A stretch of DNA of 64,000 nucleotides from Bos javanicus (GCF_032452875.1 NC_083868.1:102668537-102732536); one strand, 5' to 3'. Counted from the first letter of the stretch, positions 11,881 through 24,397 are shown. The notes: generated from the letters alone by a model not told the origin. Translations and numbers: made by a program.

Positions 11881-12531
11881 TGCTAACTTTATTTTGGAAT
11901 TCTATAGAAGACATCAACAATTTCTGTCTTTTAATAAGTTGCAGTGTAGAGGCTGATAATTATGTGATACTCATTAGTAATATACAGGAAAATCAAGATT
12001 AAAATATGACCACTGATATTGTTTATGACACCCCTTAACACAAACAATAGTAGTCTTACTTAATAAAGACCAAAAGAAAGACCTCACCCCTCCTCATGAA
12101 ATATAGACTATATCATTCTCTTTCTCTTTTCTCATTTTTCGTCATTAATCTTGCCTTAAAGTGCAATTATATTTGTCTTCCAAAATTTGTCCAAGAAAAA
12201 TATGATTCCTCTGTTTCCTTACTTTCTTTTCCCCTAACAATTTTACAAAGGACCATTACATAGACGAAAGCAAAGAGGGAGTCCTGGTAAGGCTTGAAGC
12301 CCACGTGAGGAAAGAAGTCAAATGGAGTGGGAGCTGTTAAATGTAAGGATATTGGTTATATATATAGGGGGATTGGAAAAAATAACTAAATATTTTGATA
12401 CATTGTTAGATTTCTCAGTGTTAGCAAAAGGAGTTAAAAAGATAAGAAGAAAGAAATCTAGAATAAATCTCATTGTGCTGGACTGGAGTTAAAGTTATCA
12501 GCAGGATATTATATTTGTATGTATAAAAGTA
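11881..12531. other. AT-rich DNA, nothing recognised
   Basis: No gene or repeat family recognised. A short TATATATA run lies near 12358. Confidence 0.4.
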
Positions 12532-12533
12532 CA

Positions 12534-12564
<31 letters not shown>
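12534..12564. repeat. (TG)n(TA)n compound microsatellite
   Basis: TGTGTGTG followed by about eleven TA units. A short CA-rich stretch follows at 12610-12635. Long enough to be length-polymorphic. Confidence 0.9.
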
Positions 12565-12569
<5 letters not shown>

Positions 12570-12767
12570 GCATATGAAATGCATGTCTACATATGTATAC
12601 AATAGCATACTACACACATATACACACACACTCACATACCTTCTGTCCTCATTCTGTTCACTAAAATACCATGGAGCACCAAGTACAATAATCAAAATAA
12701 GTGCTGAGTTCCTGGCTTCTGATTTCATTCCCAACCAGACAGAAACCCGTCTTCTGGAAGAAATGCT

Positions 12768-12902
12768 GGTAATTCTGTGGCAATCCAGTGGTTAAGACAC
12801 AGAAATTCTACTTCACAGGACCTGGATTCAATTCAGTCCCAGGTCAGGGAACTAAGATCCCTGAAAAGCAGTGTAACCAATAATAATAATAATAATAATA
12901 AA
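12768..12902 (+). mobile_element. CHR-type tRNA-Glu SINE (short form)
   Basis: GGCAATCCAGTGGTTAAGAC and GGTCAGGGAACTAAGATCCC identify the tRNA-like head. It ends in an (AAT)n tail at 12880-12902. Confidence 0.85.
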
Positions 12903-13000
12903 TTGAAAAGAGTATGTTCTTTAAAGTAAATAAGTAAAATAAAAGAAAGAAAAAAGAGAAATTCCTATTTCTAGCAATGGGCAAATAAAAGCATCATGAG

Positions 13001-13214
13001 AAAGTGAAATGAAAATGTTAAGTCACTCAGTCATGTCTGACTCTTTGTAACCCCAAGGACTGTAGCCCACTAGGCTTCTCTGTCCATGGAATTTTCTAGT
13101 CAAGAATACTGGGTTGCCATTTTCTTTTCTAGGTGATCTTCCCAACCCAGGGATCAAAGCCCAGTCTCCTGCATTGCAGGTGGATTCTTAACCATCTGTA
13201 CCAACAGGGAAGCC
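13001..13214 (-). mobile_element. Bov-tA SINE, antisense
   Basis: AAGTCACTCAGTCATGTCTG at the left through AACCATCTGTACCAACAGGG at the right. This is the reverse complement of Bov-tA, with a small deletion after AATACTGG. Confidence 0.88.
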
Positions 13215-13699
13215 AGTGACCTATAACATCTCAAGTAATAAAATACATCAAAGAAAAATTAAATACACTGGAAGAGTATAGAGAACTCTTTTTTAAACAG
13301 TTAACTTAAAAAAATATATATTGTGCTTGAACTACTTTTAAAATAATACTTAATGTATATCTTATGACTGTAAAATAATTTATATTTATATTAAGGTCTA
13401 CATAAAAATTTTAATATATACTAAACTTTTATTTGTCATATCTTAAAAATTATGGATTATTTAATTTTTAATTTTAAATTACATATATATTTTCTAATAT
13501 ATAGAAGTGATATATGGAATATATCTAATATATGGAAGTAATATCAGAATATATTCTGTTATAATATTAAGACAATTGTGTATTAACTTAAGGATAGACA
13601 AAGTGGCCAATAAGACAGATGAAAGAATATAAAACCATGCCAAAACATAGGGTCACCTGATTTATGAAAATACAATGTAAAGAGTACAGGATGATATGT
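13215..13699. other. Very AT-rich DNA, nothing recognised
   Basis: Dominated by A/T with repeated ATATATGGAA-type words around 13495-13550. No gene seen. Confidence 0.4.
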
Positions 13700-15155
13700 T
13701 TTATTAATGTCTCTTAAATGCCTGTCCTATATTATACACAGAAATTATTTTTAAATGGATTAAAAATATAAATTAAAAATGAAACACCTTTAGTGGAAAA
13801 CATAAGAAAACATCTTTGTGACCTTGAGGAATGCAAAGATTGTTTAAAAAAGACACAAATTTTACAAGTGAAAAAAGTTAAAAATGAACTTTATTGAAAT
13901 TATTTAATTTATATCTAACAAAAGATACCTTTAAAAGAATAAAAAAGAAATCTTCTAAGTAGGAGAAAATATTCATAGTACATGGCTCTCTCAAAGGACC
14001 CATTCAGAATATATAAAAAACTACAAAATCAATTAAAAAAAACAAAGACATTATCCAATAGAAAAAACTGAACAAAATATTTGAATAGAATAGATGCTTC
14101 ATAAAAGATTTCCAATGACCAATAAACACATGAAACACTGAATTTCCTTAATCATTAGAGATACGCAAATTAAAACTACAACATGATACTACTACATGCA
14201 CTTCAGAGTAATAAAAAAGGTAGGAAATAATAAATGAGACAGTCACAACTTTTATGTGCTGCTTGAGGAAGTATAAATTAGTACAAGCACTTCAGGAAAG
14301 TATTTGGCAATATCTGCTAAACATTATCAGAGAAGGAAATGGCAACCCACTCCAGTACTCTTGCCTGGAAAATCCCATGGAGTCACTAAGGGTCGGAAAC
14401 GACTGAGCAACTTCACTTTCAGTTTTCACTTTCATGTATTGGAGAAGGAAATGGCAACCCACTCCAGTGTTCTTGCCTGGAGAATCCCAGGGACGGGGGA
14501 GCCTGGTGGGCTGCCGTCTATGGGGTCACACAGAGTTGGACATGAATCAAGCGACTTAGCAGCAGCAGCAGCAGCAGCTAAACATTACATGTGTATATCA
14601 TATGAGCTAGCAATCCATTTCTAGTTTTGTGCTCAATAGAAATGACTGTATATGTTCACCAAAGGACATATATTAAATATTAAATATCCGTAATAGTACA
14701 ATTCATAATAACCTCAAACTATTCACTAGCCATGTACTGTGATTAGGAGAATGGGTAAATAAATCATGATAGATTGATAAAGTAGAAAACCATGCAACAA
14801 TGAGGACAAATGATGTATAACTACATGAGTAAATAAGAATAGATCTCATAAACACAAAATTGAGTGAAAGAAGTCAAACTTAAAAGAATGAACTGTATGA
14901 TTCCACTTACATAAATTATCAAACAGTCCAAAGTAATCTATTGATTTGGAGTTATGAAAGTGAATGTCTTCAGTTGGCAGTGGGCTGTTAGTTGGAAGAG
15001 GACATGAGACCTTCATCTAAGATGCAACTAATGTTTTGTTTCTTAATCTGAATGCTGGTTACACAGATATCTTCATCTTAGTAAAATGCATTGGGTTTTA
15101 CACTTATGTATACTTTCCTGTATGTAGATTCATCTCAATGAAGAGCTTAAGAAAT
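13700..15155 (+). mobile_element. Old L1 (L1M-type) 3' end, sense
   Basis: Carries the order typical of old L1 ORF2-3' UTR sequence: TTAGAGATACGCAAATTAAA, TATGATTCCACTTACAT, GCTGGTTACACAGAT and finally TAGATTCATCTCAATGAAGA. Frames are destroyed. A Bov-A2 interrupts it at 14327-14576. Confidence 0.78.
14327..14576 (+). mobile_element. Bov-A2 SINE nested in old L1
   Basis: Bov-A2 dimer with an 11-bp TSD, GCTAAACATTA, at 14316-14326 and 14577-14587. The first monomer has lost about 30 bp between CCCATGG and GTCACTAAG. The tail is a (CAG)n run. Confidence 0.95.
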
Positions 15156-16309
15156 GTATGTTATTAAATGAGAATTAATTTTTATCATATGCCAAATGAA
15201 TTTCTAATATAAACAAGCACAAAAATACATGAAATCTATTAGTTTGAATTAAAAGTCTACAAGTAATCATTTTAATGAGTTACTTGCCAGCATATTTAAA
15301 TGTGTGCCCTAGGGAAAAAGTTATATAATTTGGTGAAGACTTTCTGTACCTATACTGAATGTTTATAGAATGTCTCATTTCTATAGTTGTCACAAGACAA
15401 ACTAATGAAAGTATTTTCATAGTAATTCTCACTGTAATGCTGTAGACTTCCTATCATAAAATGTTTTATTTCTACAGTTTAGTAAAATTCATTTGATACA
15501 TCTTTTTAATGTATCACATTTAGTTTTTTAAATATGGATGATCTAAAGTATAATGGTAAATACCACATTACGATCAGGAATTGCAATCATGACTTATTAA
15601 CAAAAAACGTAGCAGACAACGTTAGTGAAACATGACTCATGCTGAATGTATTTATCTTACACTTTATGCCTTATGCTGTTCTTTTCCGCTCATAGTATAA
15701 AAGGGCTAAAAATTTTCTTTACCTCTTTTTTTGAATCTTTGATAGTGTTTGACACCATGAAGAAATCAATTAATCCCTATCAGTTTGGGACAGGATGCAG
15801 GAGGTGCTTTTTCAGTTTCATAGTAAGAAAAAGAAAAGCTCCCTGATTCCTGGTTAGGTAAATAAGCTTGTACAAGTCGTAGCCATTGCAAATTTTCACA
15901 GCAAACAGCTAAACAAACCTGTTTACACTTCTTCAGTCTCAAATGACAACCTGGAGAACTACTTATTAGAAAAAATTAGAACCTAAAGAATAACTCCCTG
16001 GGAATTCAGAGGGCAGACTGGATCAAATCTGACACTGAATGGAGTTGATATCTGAGTCAATCTCACATAAAAGATAAAAAATAAACTCTTTGCCTCTCCT
16101 TGGATCCAGTTCACATGAGGCAGATCTACCTCAGAACCTTGACTGTAATAGTCAGACTATGGAAAATCAGTACTCAGTAGCATAACATTCTGACAGTGGA
16201 TGTAAGGCATCCATGCATTGATTAAAAAACACAGCTCTCATTGCTTGTATAGGGAAGTAGAGTAGACATCTTTCAGATTATTTGAGAATGGATTATCAAT
16301 TTCAAATAT
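15156..16309. other. AT-rich DNA, nothing recognised
   Basis: About 1.15 kb without a gene. A 66-codon open frame (15646-15846) is low-complexity and lacks any recognisable domain. Confidence 0.4.
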
Positions 16310-16319
16310 TAAAAATTGG

Positions 16320-16570
16320 GACTTCCTTAGTGGTCCAGTGGTTAAGAATCTGCCTGCCAATTCAGGGACACAGATTTGATTCCAGGTCCAGGAAGATTCC
16401 ACATGCCACAGAATAACTGAGTCCGTGCACCGTAACTTCTGAGCCTGAGCTCTTGAGCCCATTCTCTGCAACAAGAGAAGCCACCATAATGAGATGCCTG
16501 TACTCTGCAATTAGAGAGTAGCTGCACTCAGCAATGAAGACCCAGTGCAACCAAAATTATTTTTAAAAAC
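16320..16570 (+). mobile_element. CHR-type tRNA-Glu SINE (long form)
   Basis: GGTCCAGTGGTTAAGAATCT head followed by the GAGAAGCCACCATAATGAGA body and an A-rich tail. A 10-bp TSD, TAAAAATTGG, lies at 16310-16319 and 16571-16580. Confidence 0.92.
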
Positions 16571-16580
16571 TAAAAATTGG

Positions 16581-17624
16581 AAATGGGGGTGATGTGGAGT
16601 CAAAGAAGGAGATGTTAGACTTTCTGCTACTCTGGCTAATGGCTCCTGAGATGATTTCAATTTAATTTAAGGAAGAAAGCAAAGGAGACTGAGAATGCTA
16701 GCATTTGAATGTTGTGGAGCCTTTCGTATTGCTTACTGGTTACCACACATTTTAGTATCAAAACCAAATCAATAAAAATAGAAATAAATAAATTAAAAAA
16801 AATAAAAGAAGCATAAAAAGAAGTTGAAGAAAAACTTGCTAAGAATATATACTATAAAGGAATATTTTAGAATGAGTTTAAGTAGCACATAAAAAATAGA
16901 ATCCTTCTGAAGAAAAAAATACCACATAAAATAAAATAGTGAAACTATATAGCAGTTAAACCCAGACCTAGTTAATACATTTTCTTTGTACTGAGATATA
17001 GAATATTACAATCAGCTTGTCAGATTTTCTCAAAAATAATATTAAAATATATCAGAATTAAAAATAATAAATAATGGCAGATAGGTATAAAAGAGTAATT
17101 TTTTAAAGTAGTTTTTTTTTTTTTACTTAATTACCATAAGTTAAAAGAAGTTAAATTTAAAATGTTCCAATTCTGAAATGCTTATTTAGAATACCAAAAT
17201 ATACTAACAGGTATTTTAGTTATATAAAAGACTTCTCAGAAATTACATTCCAAACTAGACAGCTTGAAGTAATTTAAGGTTTTGATTATAAAACTTTGAA
17301 GAGCTATGATCAACTGTCTTTAGTGGTTTAGTTTTTTACTAATAATTATTATTAGCAATTGGGCCCAATAGTCTCATTTTTTTCATTTAATAAATTCTTT
17401 TTTCCCATTGCCTTAGAAAAGCTGTTCTATCAACAACAGAAAATGTGTTATCATATTCTTTCATTCAATACATAAGTATGTATTTATTACATGTTAGGTA
17501 CTGCTTTGGGCTATGAGGAATGCAATAAGAATGTAACTGTGGTAAAATAGGTAGGGTTTATTCCTAGATTTTGTTCTCTCTCCCTCTCAGCCTCTTTTTT
17601 CCCCTGCCTCGTGCTTGTTGTTTA
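16581..17624. other. AT-rich DNA, nothing recognised
   Basis: Includes an A-rich AAATAAATAAATT region near 16770-16810 and a poly-T run near 17110. No gene recognised. Confidence 0.4.
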
Positions 17625-17990
17625 GGGCTCAGCACACTAAGGCTCACTGGCCAAATCCTGTCTACAACCAGGTTTTTCATGACCCATGAGCTAACAATAG
17701 TTTTTAAGTTTTTAAATGGGGAAAAAAACCCACAAAGATTAACATTTTAAGACATGTGAAAATTACGTGAAATTTAGATTTGAGTGTCTACAAATAAAGT
17801 TTTATTGTAACACAGGTACACTCACCTGTTTAACACTAGCTAGCAGTATCAGCACTAAATTCACACAACAGCAAGGTGAACAGTTGCAAAAGAATCTATA
17901 TGGCCTGATAAGCCTAAACTATTTACTCTTGTTTCTTTGCAATGTTTGCCAATCCCTCATGAAGTACCCTTTGGTTCTGTATCCTGTGAG
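17625..17990. mobile_element. hAT-type DNA transposon remnant
   Basis: GGCCAAATCCTGTCTAC and CAAATAAAGTTTTATTGTAA are words shared with an old mammalian non-autonomous DNA transposon group. The element at 25690-25885 carries the same AATAAAGTTTTATTG core. No transposase frame. The exact family name is uncertain. Confidence 0.55.
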
Positions 17991-18025
17991 TATAGTATTC
18001 CAGGTCAGTCAAGAATAGGAGCACT

Positions 18026-18157
18026 CTCCAGATTTCCCTGGTGCTGCAGTGGTTAAGACTCTGCACTTCCAATGCAAGGGGTGTGTATGGGTTTAATCCC
18101 TGGTTGGGGAACTAAGATTCCATATTTCTCTCCACATGGAAAAAAAAAAAAATCTGT
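18026..18157 (+). mobile_element. CHR-type tRNA-Glu SINE (short form)
   Basis: ATTTCCCTGGTGCTGCAGTG head, GGGGAACTAAGATTCCATA body and an A13 tail. A 15-bp TSD with one mismatch (AAGAA[T/G]AGGAGCACT) lies at 18011-18025 and 18158-18172. Confidence 0.93.
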
Positions 18158-18401
18158 AAGAAGAGGAGCACTGAGCCATACCTCACGTAGGAGGACAAAC
18201 ACCTAGCTCAGCAGTGGTCTTCAAGGGCTGCACAAGACAATCACTTCTGTTGTGGGAAAAAAGATGCACACTTACACTAAAGTTTAAAGCATTTTCTTTA
18301 AAATGTACAAAAATTACAATACATATAATTTATAAATAAATATATATTTATATATATGAAGCCAGACATTTCATAAGTACATTTGTATTACATGTTATAC
18401 A

Positions 18402-18442
18402 TGTGTGTATGTGTGTATATATATATACGCACATATATACAC
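18402..18442. repeat. (TG)n(TA)n microsatellite
   Basis: Imperfect TGTGTGTATGTGTGTATATATATATA followed by CA-rich sequence. A second TA-rich patch lies near 18336-18357. Confidence 0.85.
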
Positions 18443-19118
18443 AAGTAATTGTAAATAAATAAACATATAGATATACCCATTATAGAGACAGTGGAATGAA
18501 TAGTAGAAGGTTTGGCTGAACTTCTAAAATGATAATCATATGAAACTAAACTTTAATTATAATAAAACAAATTTCTTTCTTTTTCTAACAGAAATATAAT
18601 CCACATGTATTATGTCTAACAAATTAAAAATGGGGCAGAGAAAAGGAAAGCATTAAGTGAATATGCACACATTTTTTCTTGAATATTATATATAACATAA
18701 AAACTACCATTCTCATATGTATTTTTTAAATTTTATCCAAAACTTCTAGTTTAATAATGTTTAGGTCAAGTCCAGTGATAGGCGGAGAAAGGTTAATTAT
18801 TTCTACATACTTGTCAACTATGTGAAAGAATTTTCCTTTCATGGAGTATTTAGGTATTGTCCAACAAGGTGATAAATTGGAAGGTAAAATTTCAAAGAAC
18901 TCATGTATAAGAAGACATAACTTTAAGGAGTGTCAAGAGTGGTTCTGAAGTAGTCGAGAGTCACCTTTTAGACAAAAGGAGTACACATAACTAGTGAAAG
19001 CAGGGTAGGATGGTATAATATGGTTATGCCACATAGTCTGGGGTTTTTTTTCCCCCCATAATAAAGGTATTTTAATTTTAATATTTAAAACATAATTCAA
19101 AAATAACCTTCTAGTTTA
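18443..19118. other. AT-rich DNA, nothing recognised
   Basis: No gene or repeat family recognised. Confidence 0.4.
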
Positions 19119-19125
19119 TCTACAT

Positions 19126-20067
19126 CAGTTCAGTTCAGTCACTCAGTCGTGTCTGACTCTTTGCGACTCCATGAATCGCAGCACGCCAGGCCTCCCTGTC
19201 CATCACCAACTCCCAGAGTCTACCCAAACCCATGTCCATCGAGTCAGTGATGCCATCCAGCCATCTCATCCTCTGTTGTCCCCTTCTCCTCTTGCCCCCA
19301 ATCCCTCTCAGCATCAGGGTCTTTTCCAATGAGTCAACTCTTCACATGAGGTGGCCAAAGTACTGGAGTTTCAGCTTCAGCATCAGTCCTTCCGATGAAC
19401 ACCCAGGACTGATCTTTAGGATTGACTAGTTGGATTTCCTTGTGGTCCAAGGGGCTCTCAGGAGTCTTCTCCAACACCACAGTTCAAAAGCATCAATTCT
19501 TCAGTGCTCAGCTTTCTTCACAGTCCAACTCTCACATCCATACATGACCACTGGAAAAACCATAGCCTTGACTAGATGGACCTTTGTTGGAAAAGTAATG
19601 TCTCTGCTTTTGAATATGCTATCTAAGTTGGTCATAACTTTCCTTCCAAGGAGTAAGCATCTTTTAATTTCATGGCTGCAGTCACCATCTGCGGTGATAT
19701 TGGAGCCCAAAAGAATAAAGTCTGACACTGTTTCCACTGTTTCCCCATCTATTTCCCATGAAGTGATGGGACCAGATGCCGTGATCTTCGTTTACTGAAT
19801 GTTGAGCTTTAAGCCAAGTTTTTCACTCTCCACTTTCACTTTCATCATGAGGCTCTTTAGTTCCTCTTCCCTTTATGCCATAAGGGTGGTGTCACCTGCA
19901 TATCTGAGGTTATTGATATTTCTCCTGGCAATCTTGACTCCAGCTTGTGCTTCCTCCAGACCAGCGTTTCTCATGATGTACTCTGCATATAAGTTAAATA
20001 AGCAGAGTGACAATATATAGCCTTGGCCTTGATGTACTCCTTTTCCTATTTGGAACCAGTCTGTTCT
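19126..20067 (-). mobile_element. BovB LINE, 5'-truncated, antisense
   Basis: Starts with the antisense BovB tail (CAGTTCAGTTCAGTCACTCAG) and runs 0.94 kb into the RT domain. A candidate 7-bp TSD, TCTACAT, lies at 19119-19125 and 20068-20074. The RT catalytic box (19891-19902, minus strand) reads YAGD, so it is inactive. Short open pieces such as 19501-19737 are RT C-terminal fragments. Confidence 0.95.
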
Positions 20068-20074
20068 TCTACAT

Positions 20075-20435
20075 ACTAGAGAATAAATAACATTTCAGTT
20101 AAAAAATCCAAAATGTTTCAAGATTAGTTTGTGATTTCTCACCTTATTTAGGCTCATGCTTTTCCATTATGTCCCTCTATGCTCTTTAGACAATTTCTTT
20201 CTTTTCTTACTCTGTTAGTCTTATCACCCTCTAAATTAGTAACTTAATTGGATGGAGTAAGAAGCAAGAATATTTTATTTTCAGAAATAAAATTGTGTAA
20301 ATTGTATTTGCTGTCAATTGTTTGTAAGCTTTATGAACTTTATAGTCAAATGACAAGCCACTATACAGTTAGAGCTTATTGCACCACTCTGAAAGTTTTC
20401 ACGTCATGATACACTTTAAAAAATGATAGTATTTC
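20075..20435. other. AT-rich DNA, nothing recognised
   Basis: No gene or repeat family recognised. Confidence 0.4.
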
Positions 20436-20744
20436 TGGGACTTACCTTTTAATGCAATGGATAACAATCTGCCTACCAATGCAGGGGACATGTGTTTGAT
20501 CCCTGGTCAGGGAATATTACACATACCATGGAGCAAGTAAGCCCATGTGCCACAACTATTGAGCCTGTTCTCCAGAGCCCATGAGCTGCAACTGCTGTAC
20601 CCATGTGCCCTAGAGCCCACATGATGCAACTACTGAAACCCATGCACCTAGAGCCTGTGCTCCACAATAAGAGAAGCCATGCAATGAGAAGCCCATGCAC
20701 AACAATGAAAGACGCAGAGCAACCATAAACAAATAAATATCTCC
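20436..20744 (+). mobile_element. CHR-type tRNA-Glu SINE (long form)
   Basis: CAATCTGCCTACCAATGCAG head, several CACAACTATTGAGCC-like body repeats and an AAACAAATAAAT tail. No clear TSD. A Bov-A unit inserted right after it. Confidence 0.9.
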
Positions 20745-20754
20745 ATGACATGCT

Positions 20755-20881
20755 GCTGCTGCTAAGTCGCTTCAGTGGTGTCCAACTCTGTGCGACCCCA
20801 GAGATGGCAGCCCACCAGGCTCCCCTGTCCCTGGGATTCTCCAGGCAAGAACACTGGAGTGGGTTGCCATTTCCTTCTTCA
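20755..20881 (-). mobile_element. Bov-A monomer SINE, antisense
   Basis: A single BovA unit (GCTGCTAAGTCGCTTCAG to GCCATTTCCTTCTTCA) with an exact 10-bp TSD, ATGACATGCT, at 20745-20754 and 20882-20891. It is a monomer, not the usual dimer. Confidence 0.93.
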
Positions 20882-20924
20882 ATGACATGCTAGTAAACAA
20901 CTAAGCGTGCTTCCACCAGATGGG

Positions 20925-21136
20925 AGCTTCCCTAAAGGCTCAAATGGTAAAGAATCTGCCTGCAATGCAGAACTGAGTTTGATCCCTGAGTTGGGAAGAT
21001 CCCCTGGAGAAAGAAATGGTAACCCATTCTAGTATTCTTGCCTGGAGAAGTCCATGGACAGAGGAGCCTAATAGGCTATAGTCCATAGAGTTGCAAAGGA
21101 TGGGACACAACTGAGCAACTAACATCCTTCCCCTCC
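20925..21136 (+). mobile_element. Bov-tA SINE
   Basis: AGCTTCCCTAAAGGCTCAAA head, TTTGATCCCTGAGTTGGG, then one BovA unit. A 13-bp TSD with one mismatch (TCCACCAGAT[G/A]GG) lies at 20912-20924 and 21137-21149. Confidence 0.93.
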
Positions 21137-21149
21137 TCCACCAGATAGG

Positions 21150-22600
21150 CAAGAAGGCTCTAGGTAATTCAGACCTAAGCAACCACACTGAAGAGTGTGA
21201 GGGATAAACCTTGGCTGTCTCAGACTGGGATACCCAAAAGTAAACTTTGGGAAAAAGGGTTATAGGTAGTTTATTTGGAAACTGATTTCAGGGAGTAGGA
21301 ATGAGGGACAGGGGGATCAAAAGGGAAAGAAAGACGCATTTCACCATGTTGGCCATTATCATGAACCACAGGAGCTCAGTCATAAAGGCTTTGGTACACA
21401 AAGAAGGGCAGTGTGTATGTATGTTATATTTGTATGAATGTGTGTATGTATGTGTTTGCTTCAATTTCCTATCAGGCAAGGGTGACTCCATGAGAATTAG
21501 CAAGGCATGCTTCTGGATTGCATATACCAATAAACCAGAGGGAAAGACAGAAACAGAGAAAACAGTCTCTATAATGACAAGAAAATGAAGTTTGAGAGAA
21601 AAACCATTCTAACTTGAAGAGTTAAGACATCATGAGGACACTTGTAATATGTTCAAGCTAAAGGCAGTGTGGATGTTGGACGTGACACAGATGGGACCAA
21701 GTAGTTGAGTCAGTTCCAAGTTGTTACAACCTAGAAATGTTACTTTCCCCTGTAATAAATTTCAGTAAGTCTTTGTAAAACCATATTAAGACACATAGTT
21801 AACCTTGTATGGTTTAAATTAGGCAATATATATTAGAGATTCCATCTGTGTTTGGTCTGGTAACCTGGACAACTAGATATTTAATGAGCATAATTTAACA
21901 TAGTGCTAATATTTCCTCTCCCTTTCATGTTTTGATTTTGAGAAACTGCAATCTGTTGTGCCTTAATTACAATGTCAACTGAGTTATTAGAACTTCGTTT
22001 CACACTCATGATTTTAATGGATGCTAAAAATTTCCTCCCATTGTCATGTAATCACTAGACATTTTTAATTCCTGCAAAAGTTCAGAATCCAGTCACTTGT
22101 AATCTGCAAGTCTACCTCTTGAATCACTGAAGGTTAAGATCAGTACTTATATTAGCTTCCCATTTTTGTAACTTTAAGTAATTATACTTATATACTAATC
22201 ATTGTCTCTTGCCTCATTTACATTAAATAAAAATATATTTCTGATAGCATATATTTTAAAAGGAAAATGTAATTTCCAGCAAAGATTTACTTACTTAAAG
22301 GTTTCAAACACAGATTCAAGGGTAGGTTATAAAAATACTTTAGATACATTAAAAAATACTAATAAGAGAAAGAGTACTGAACTAAGAGGAAGTAATAGAG
22401 TCCTGATTTTCTTCTATAGCTGCAGACCTTGAATATGGCATATACCTTCTGAACATCAATTCCTTCATCACAAAATTTTTACAGAATTATAATTAATGCT
22501 TTCTAAGTACTCAATTCAAATAGCTTTTGGTTCATATACAGTAGCATTTGGTTATCTGTAAGGAACCAGACTTATATGCATTTACCATCCACTGGAGAAT
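21150..22600. other. DNA without recognised genes
   Basis: Contains an imperfect TATG/TGTA repeat at 21411-21456. Open frames on both strands across 21288-21588 overlap that repeat and are not credible genes. The rest is AT-rich and unassigned. Confidence 0.4.
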
Positions 22601-22701
22601 GAAAGTTACATGAATGTATGTCTATATGATTATATAGGTATATATGTATTATATATGTATACATGTATATAATCATATATACACGCATTCATATAACTTT
22701 C
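22601..22701. repeat. AT-rich imperfect inverted repeat (hairpin)
   Basis: Left arm 22601-22637 begins GAAAGTTACATGAATG; right arm 22666-22701 ends CATTCATATAACTTTC. The arms pair over about 36 bp with a few mismatches. The loop is itself TATA-palindromic. No terminator or gene context is present. Confidence 0.8.
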
Positions 22702-24180
22702 ATGTACACACATATATGTATATTAGTCTTTACCTAAATATACAATTGTGATATTTAATCTGATTGCATTTTTATATGTATTCACAATCATTGAATTCTT
22801 ACTAAAACATAAAGCCACAGAGTAGGAAAAGATTGATCAATCTAATTCAAATATAAACTCAATAAAATAATTCTTTATACTTTATATCTAAATGACAGTC
22901 ACCTAGAGTTTCCTAGTTTCCTTTAATAACTTCAGCAATAAGAAGAAACTTCTAGTAACAGAAAAACCTCACTAACACTCAGGAAATCCTATTAATTTTT
23001 TTAAAAATAGAATCAGCTATTTTAATAAAATACTATGTATTTTTTGACCATTTATGGAAATCCAGGTACGATTTCAGACACTTGTAATATTTTTCCTCAT
23101 ACTAAAGTTAAAATCTGCTTTACTGTATTTTTTTCTAATAGAATTATGTGATTAATGAGTGAAATCAGTATGCCTTGAAGACTGGTTATTTTTTTCAAAT
23201 AAATTGAAACAGTAATTTACACACCTTTGTTAGAGTATTCATTGTTAATTTTCTATTCAGAGAAGTATTCTGATTCTTTCTAACTCTCTAGTGGCATATT
23301 CAGCACAGAGGGAAAAATGACAAGAGTATAGACTCATTCTCTGTACAGTTATCTTTTCCTGCAATTTCTCAGTGTAGCTTTGACAGCTAATGTAAGTTTG
23401 CCCTATTCTGTGGGTAGTTAGACGACATTTGCTTCATAAATTGTCAGCATGTTCTCTCTTCAAAGTTGTGGGGATGACCTTAAACAAAGACAAATGTCTT
23501 GTTAGAATACTAAATTCCTTCTTAAAAAGCCCTAGCCTCAGATGAAATATCAAAACCTTTTTTTTTTTTTTAGAACATCCAGAACTTTGAAACACAAATA
23601 AGTTAAGAATAGAACCAAGTTAGTGATTTCCTGACTTTAAGTACATATACATTGAAGTATACTTAAAATGCTCCAATGTTTCTCCAATAGTAATTATATT
23701 GGGTAAAACTATTTGTCAAACCACAGCATACTTTATGTAGTGGAAATATTACATTATTTCTCTTTAATTCTTATTTACTCTCCTCAGCCCTAAATTGCTC
23801 TGGACACATCATTTTTTGGGCTACCCAGGACTTGTCACTGCTGATCTCCTTTGTATCCTGGACTGAAATTTATCTCTACTCAATTTAGGATTTCTTCTAT
23901 TTCTCAGGGTTTTGCATTATTTTTGGATGTAATGCTATGTGATAATTTTGATACAGAATATTAATGTAAAAATCTCTTCACCCCTGAACAGTATCTGTGA
24001 AACTATTAGTGAACCCAGAGAAAATACTCTTAGTTATTTTATATTTATATAACACTCAAAAAAGAAGGATGTCCACTAATGATTGAACATGTAACTTATA
24101 TGAAGGGAAGGGTGACATCATTGCTTATTTTGTGCAATATATCTTTATACAGGGTAGAGAAAAATAACACCACTCTTCAA
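22702..24180. other. AT-rich DNA, nothing recognised
   Basis: About 1.5 kb without a recognised gene or repeat family. A poly-T run occurs near 23560. Confidence 0.4.
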
Positions 24181-24188
24181 ATCATATT

Positions 24189-24389
24189 CAGATCAGATCA
24201 GATCAGATCAGTCGCTCAGTCATGTCTGACTCTTTGCGACCCCATGAATCGCAGCACATCAGGCCTCCCTGTCCATCACCAACTCTCGGAGTTCATTCAG
24301 ACTCATTCATGTCCATCGACTCAGTGATGCCATCCAGCCATCTCATCTTCTGTCGTCCCCTTCTCTTCTTGCCCCCAATCCCTCCCAGC
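24189..24389 (-). mobile_element. BovB LINE, short 5'-truncated copy, antisense
   Basis: A (GATCA)n-type tail at 24190-24210 followed by about 180 bp of the BovB 3' end. An 8-bp TSD, ATCATATT, lies at 24181-24188 and 24390-24397. It has few differences from other copies, so it is young. Confidence 0.94.
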
Positions 24390-24397
24390 ATCATATT

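Noticed and set aside
21288..21588. Overlapping 80- and 95-codon frames on opposite strands
   Set aside because: They span a TATG/TGTA microsatellite and have low-complexity translations.
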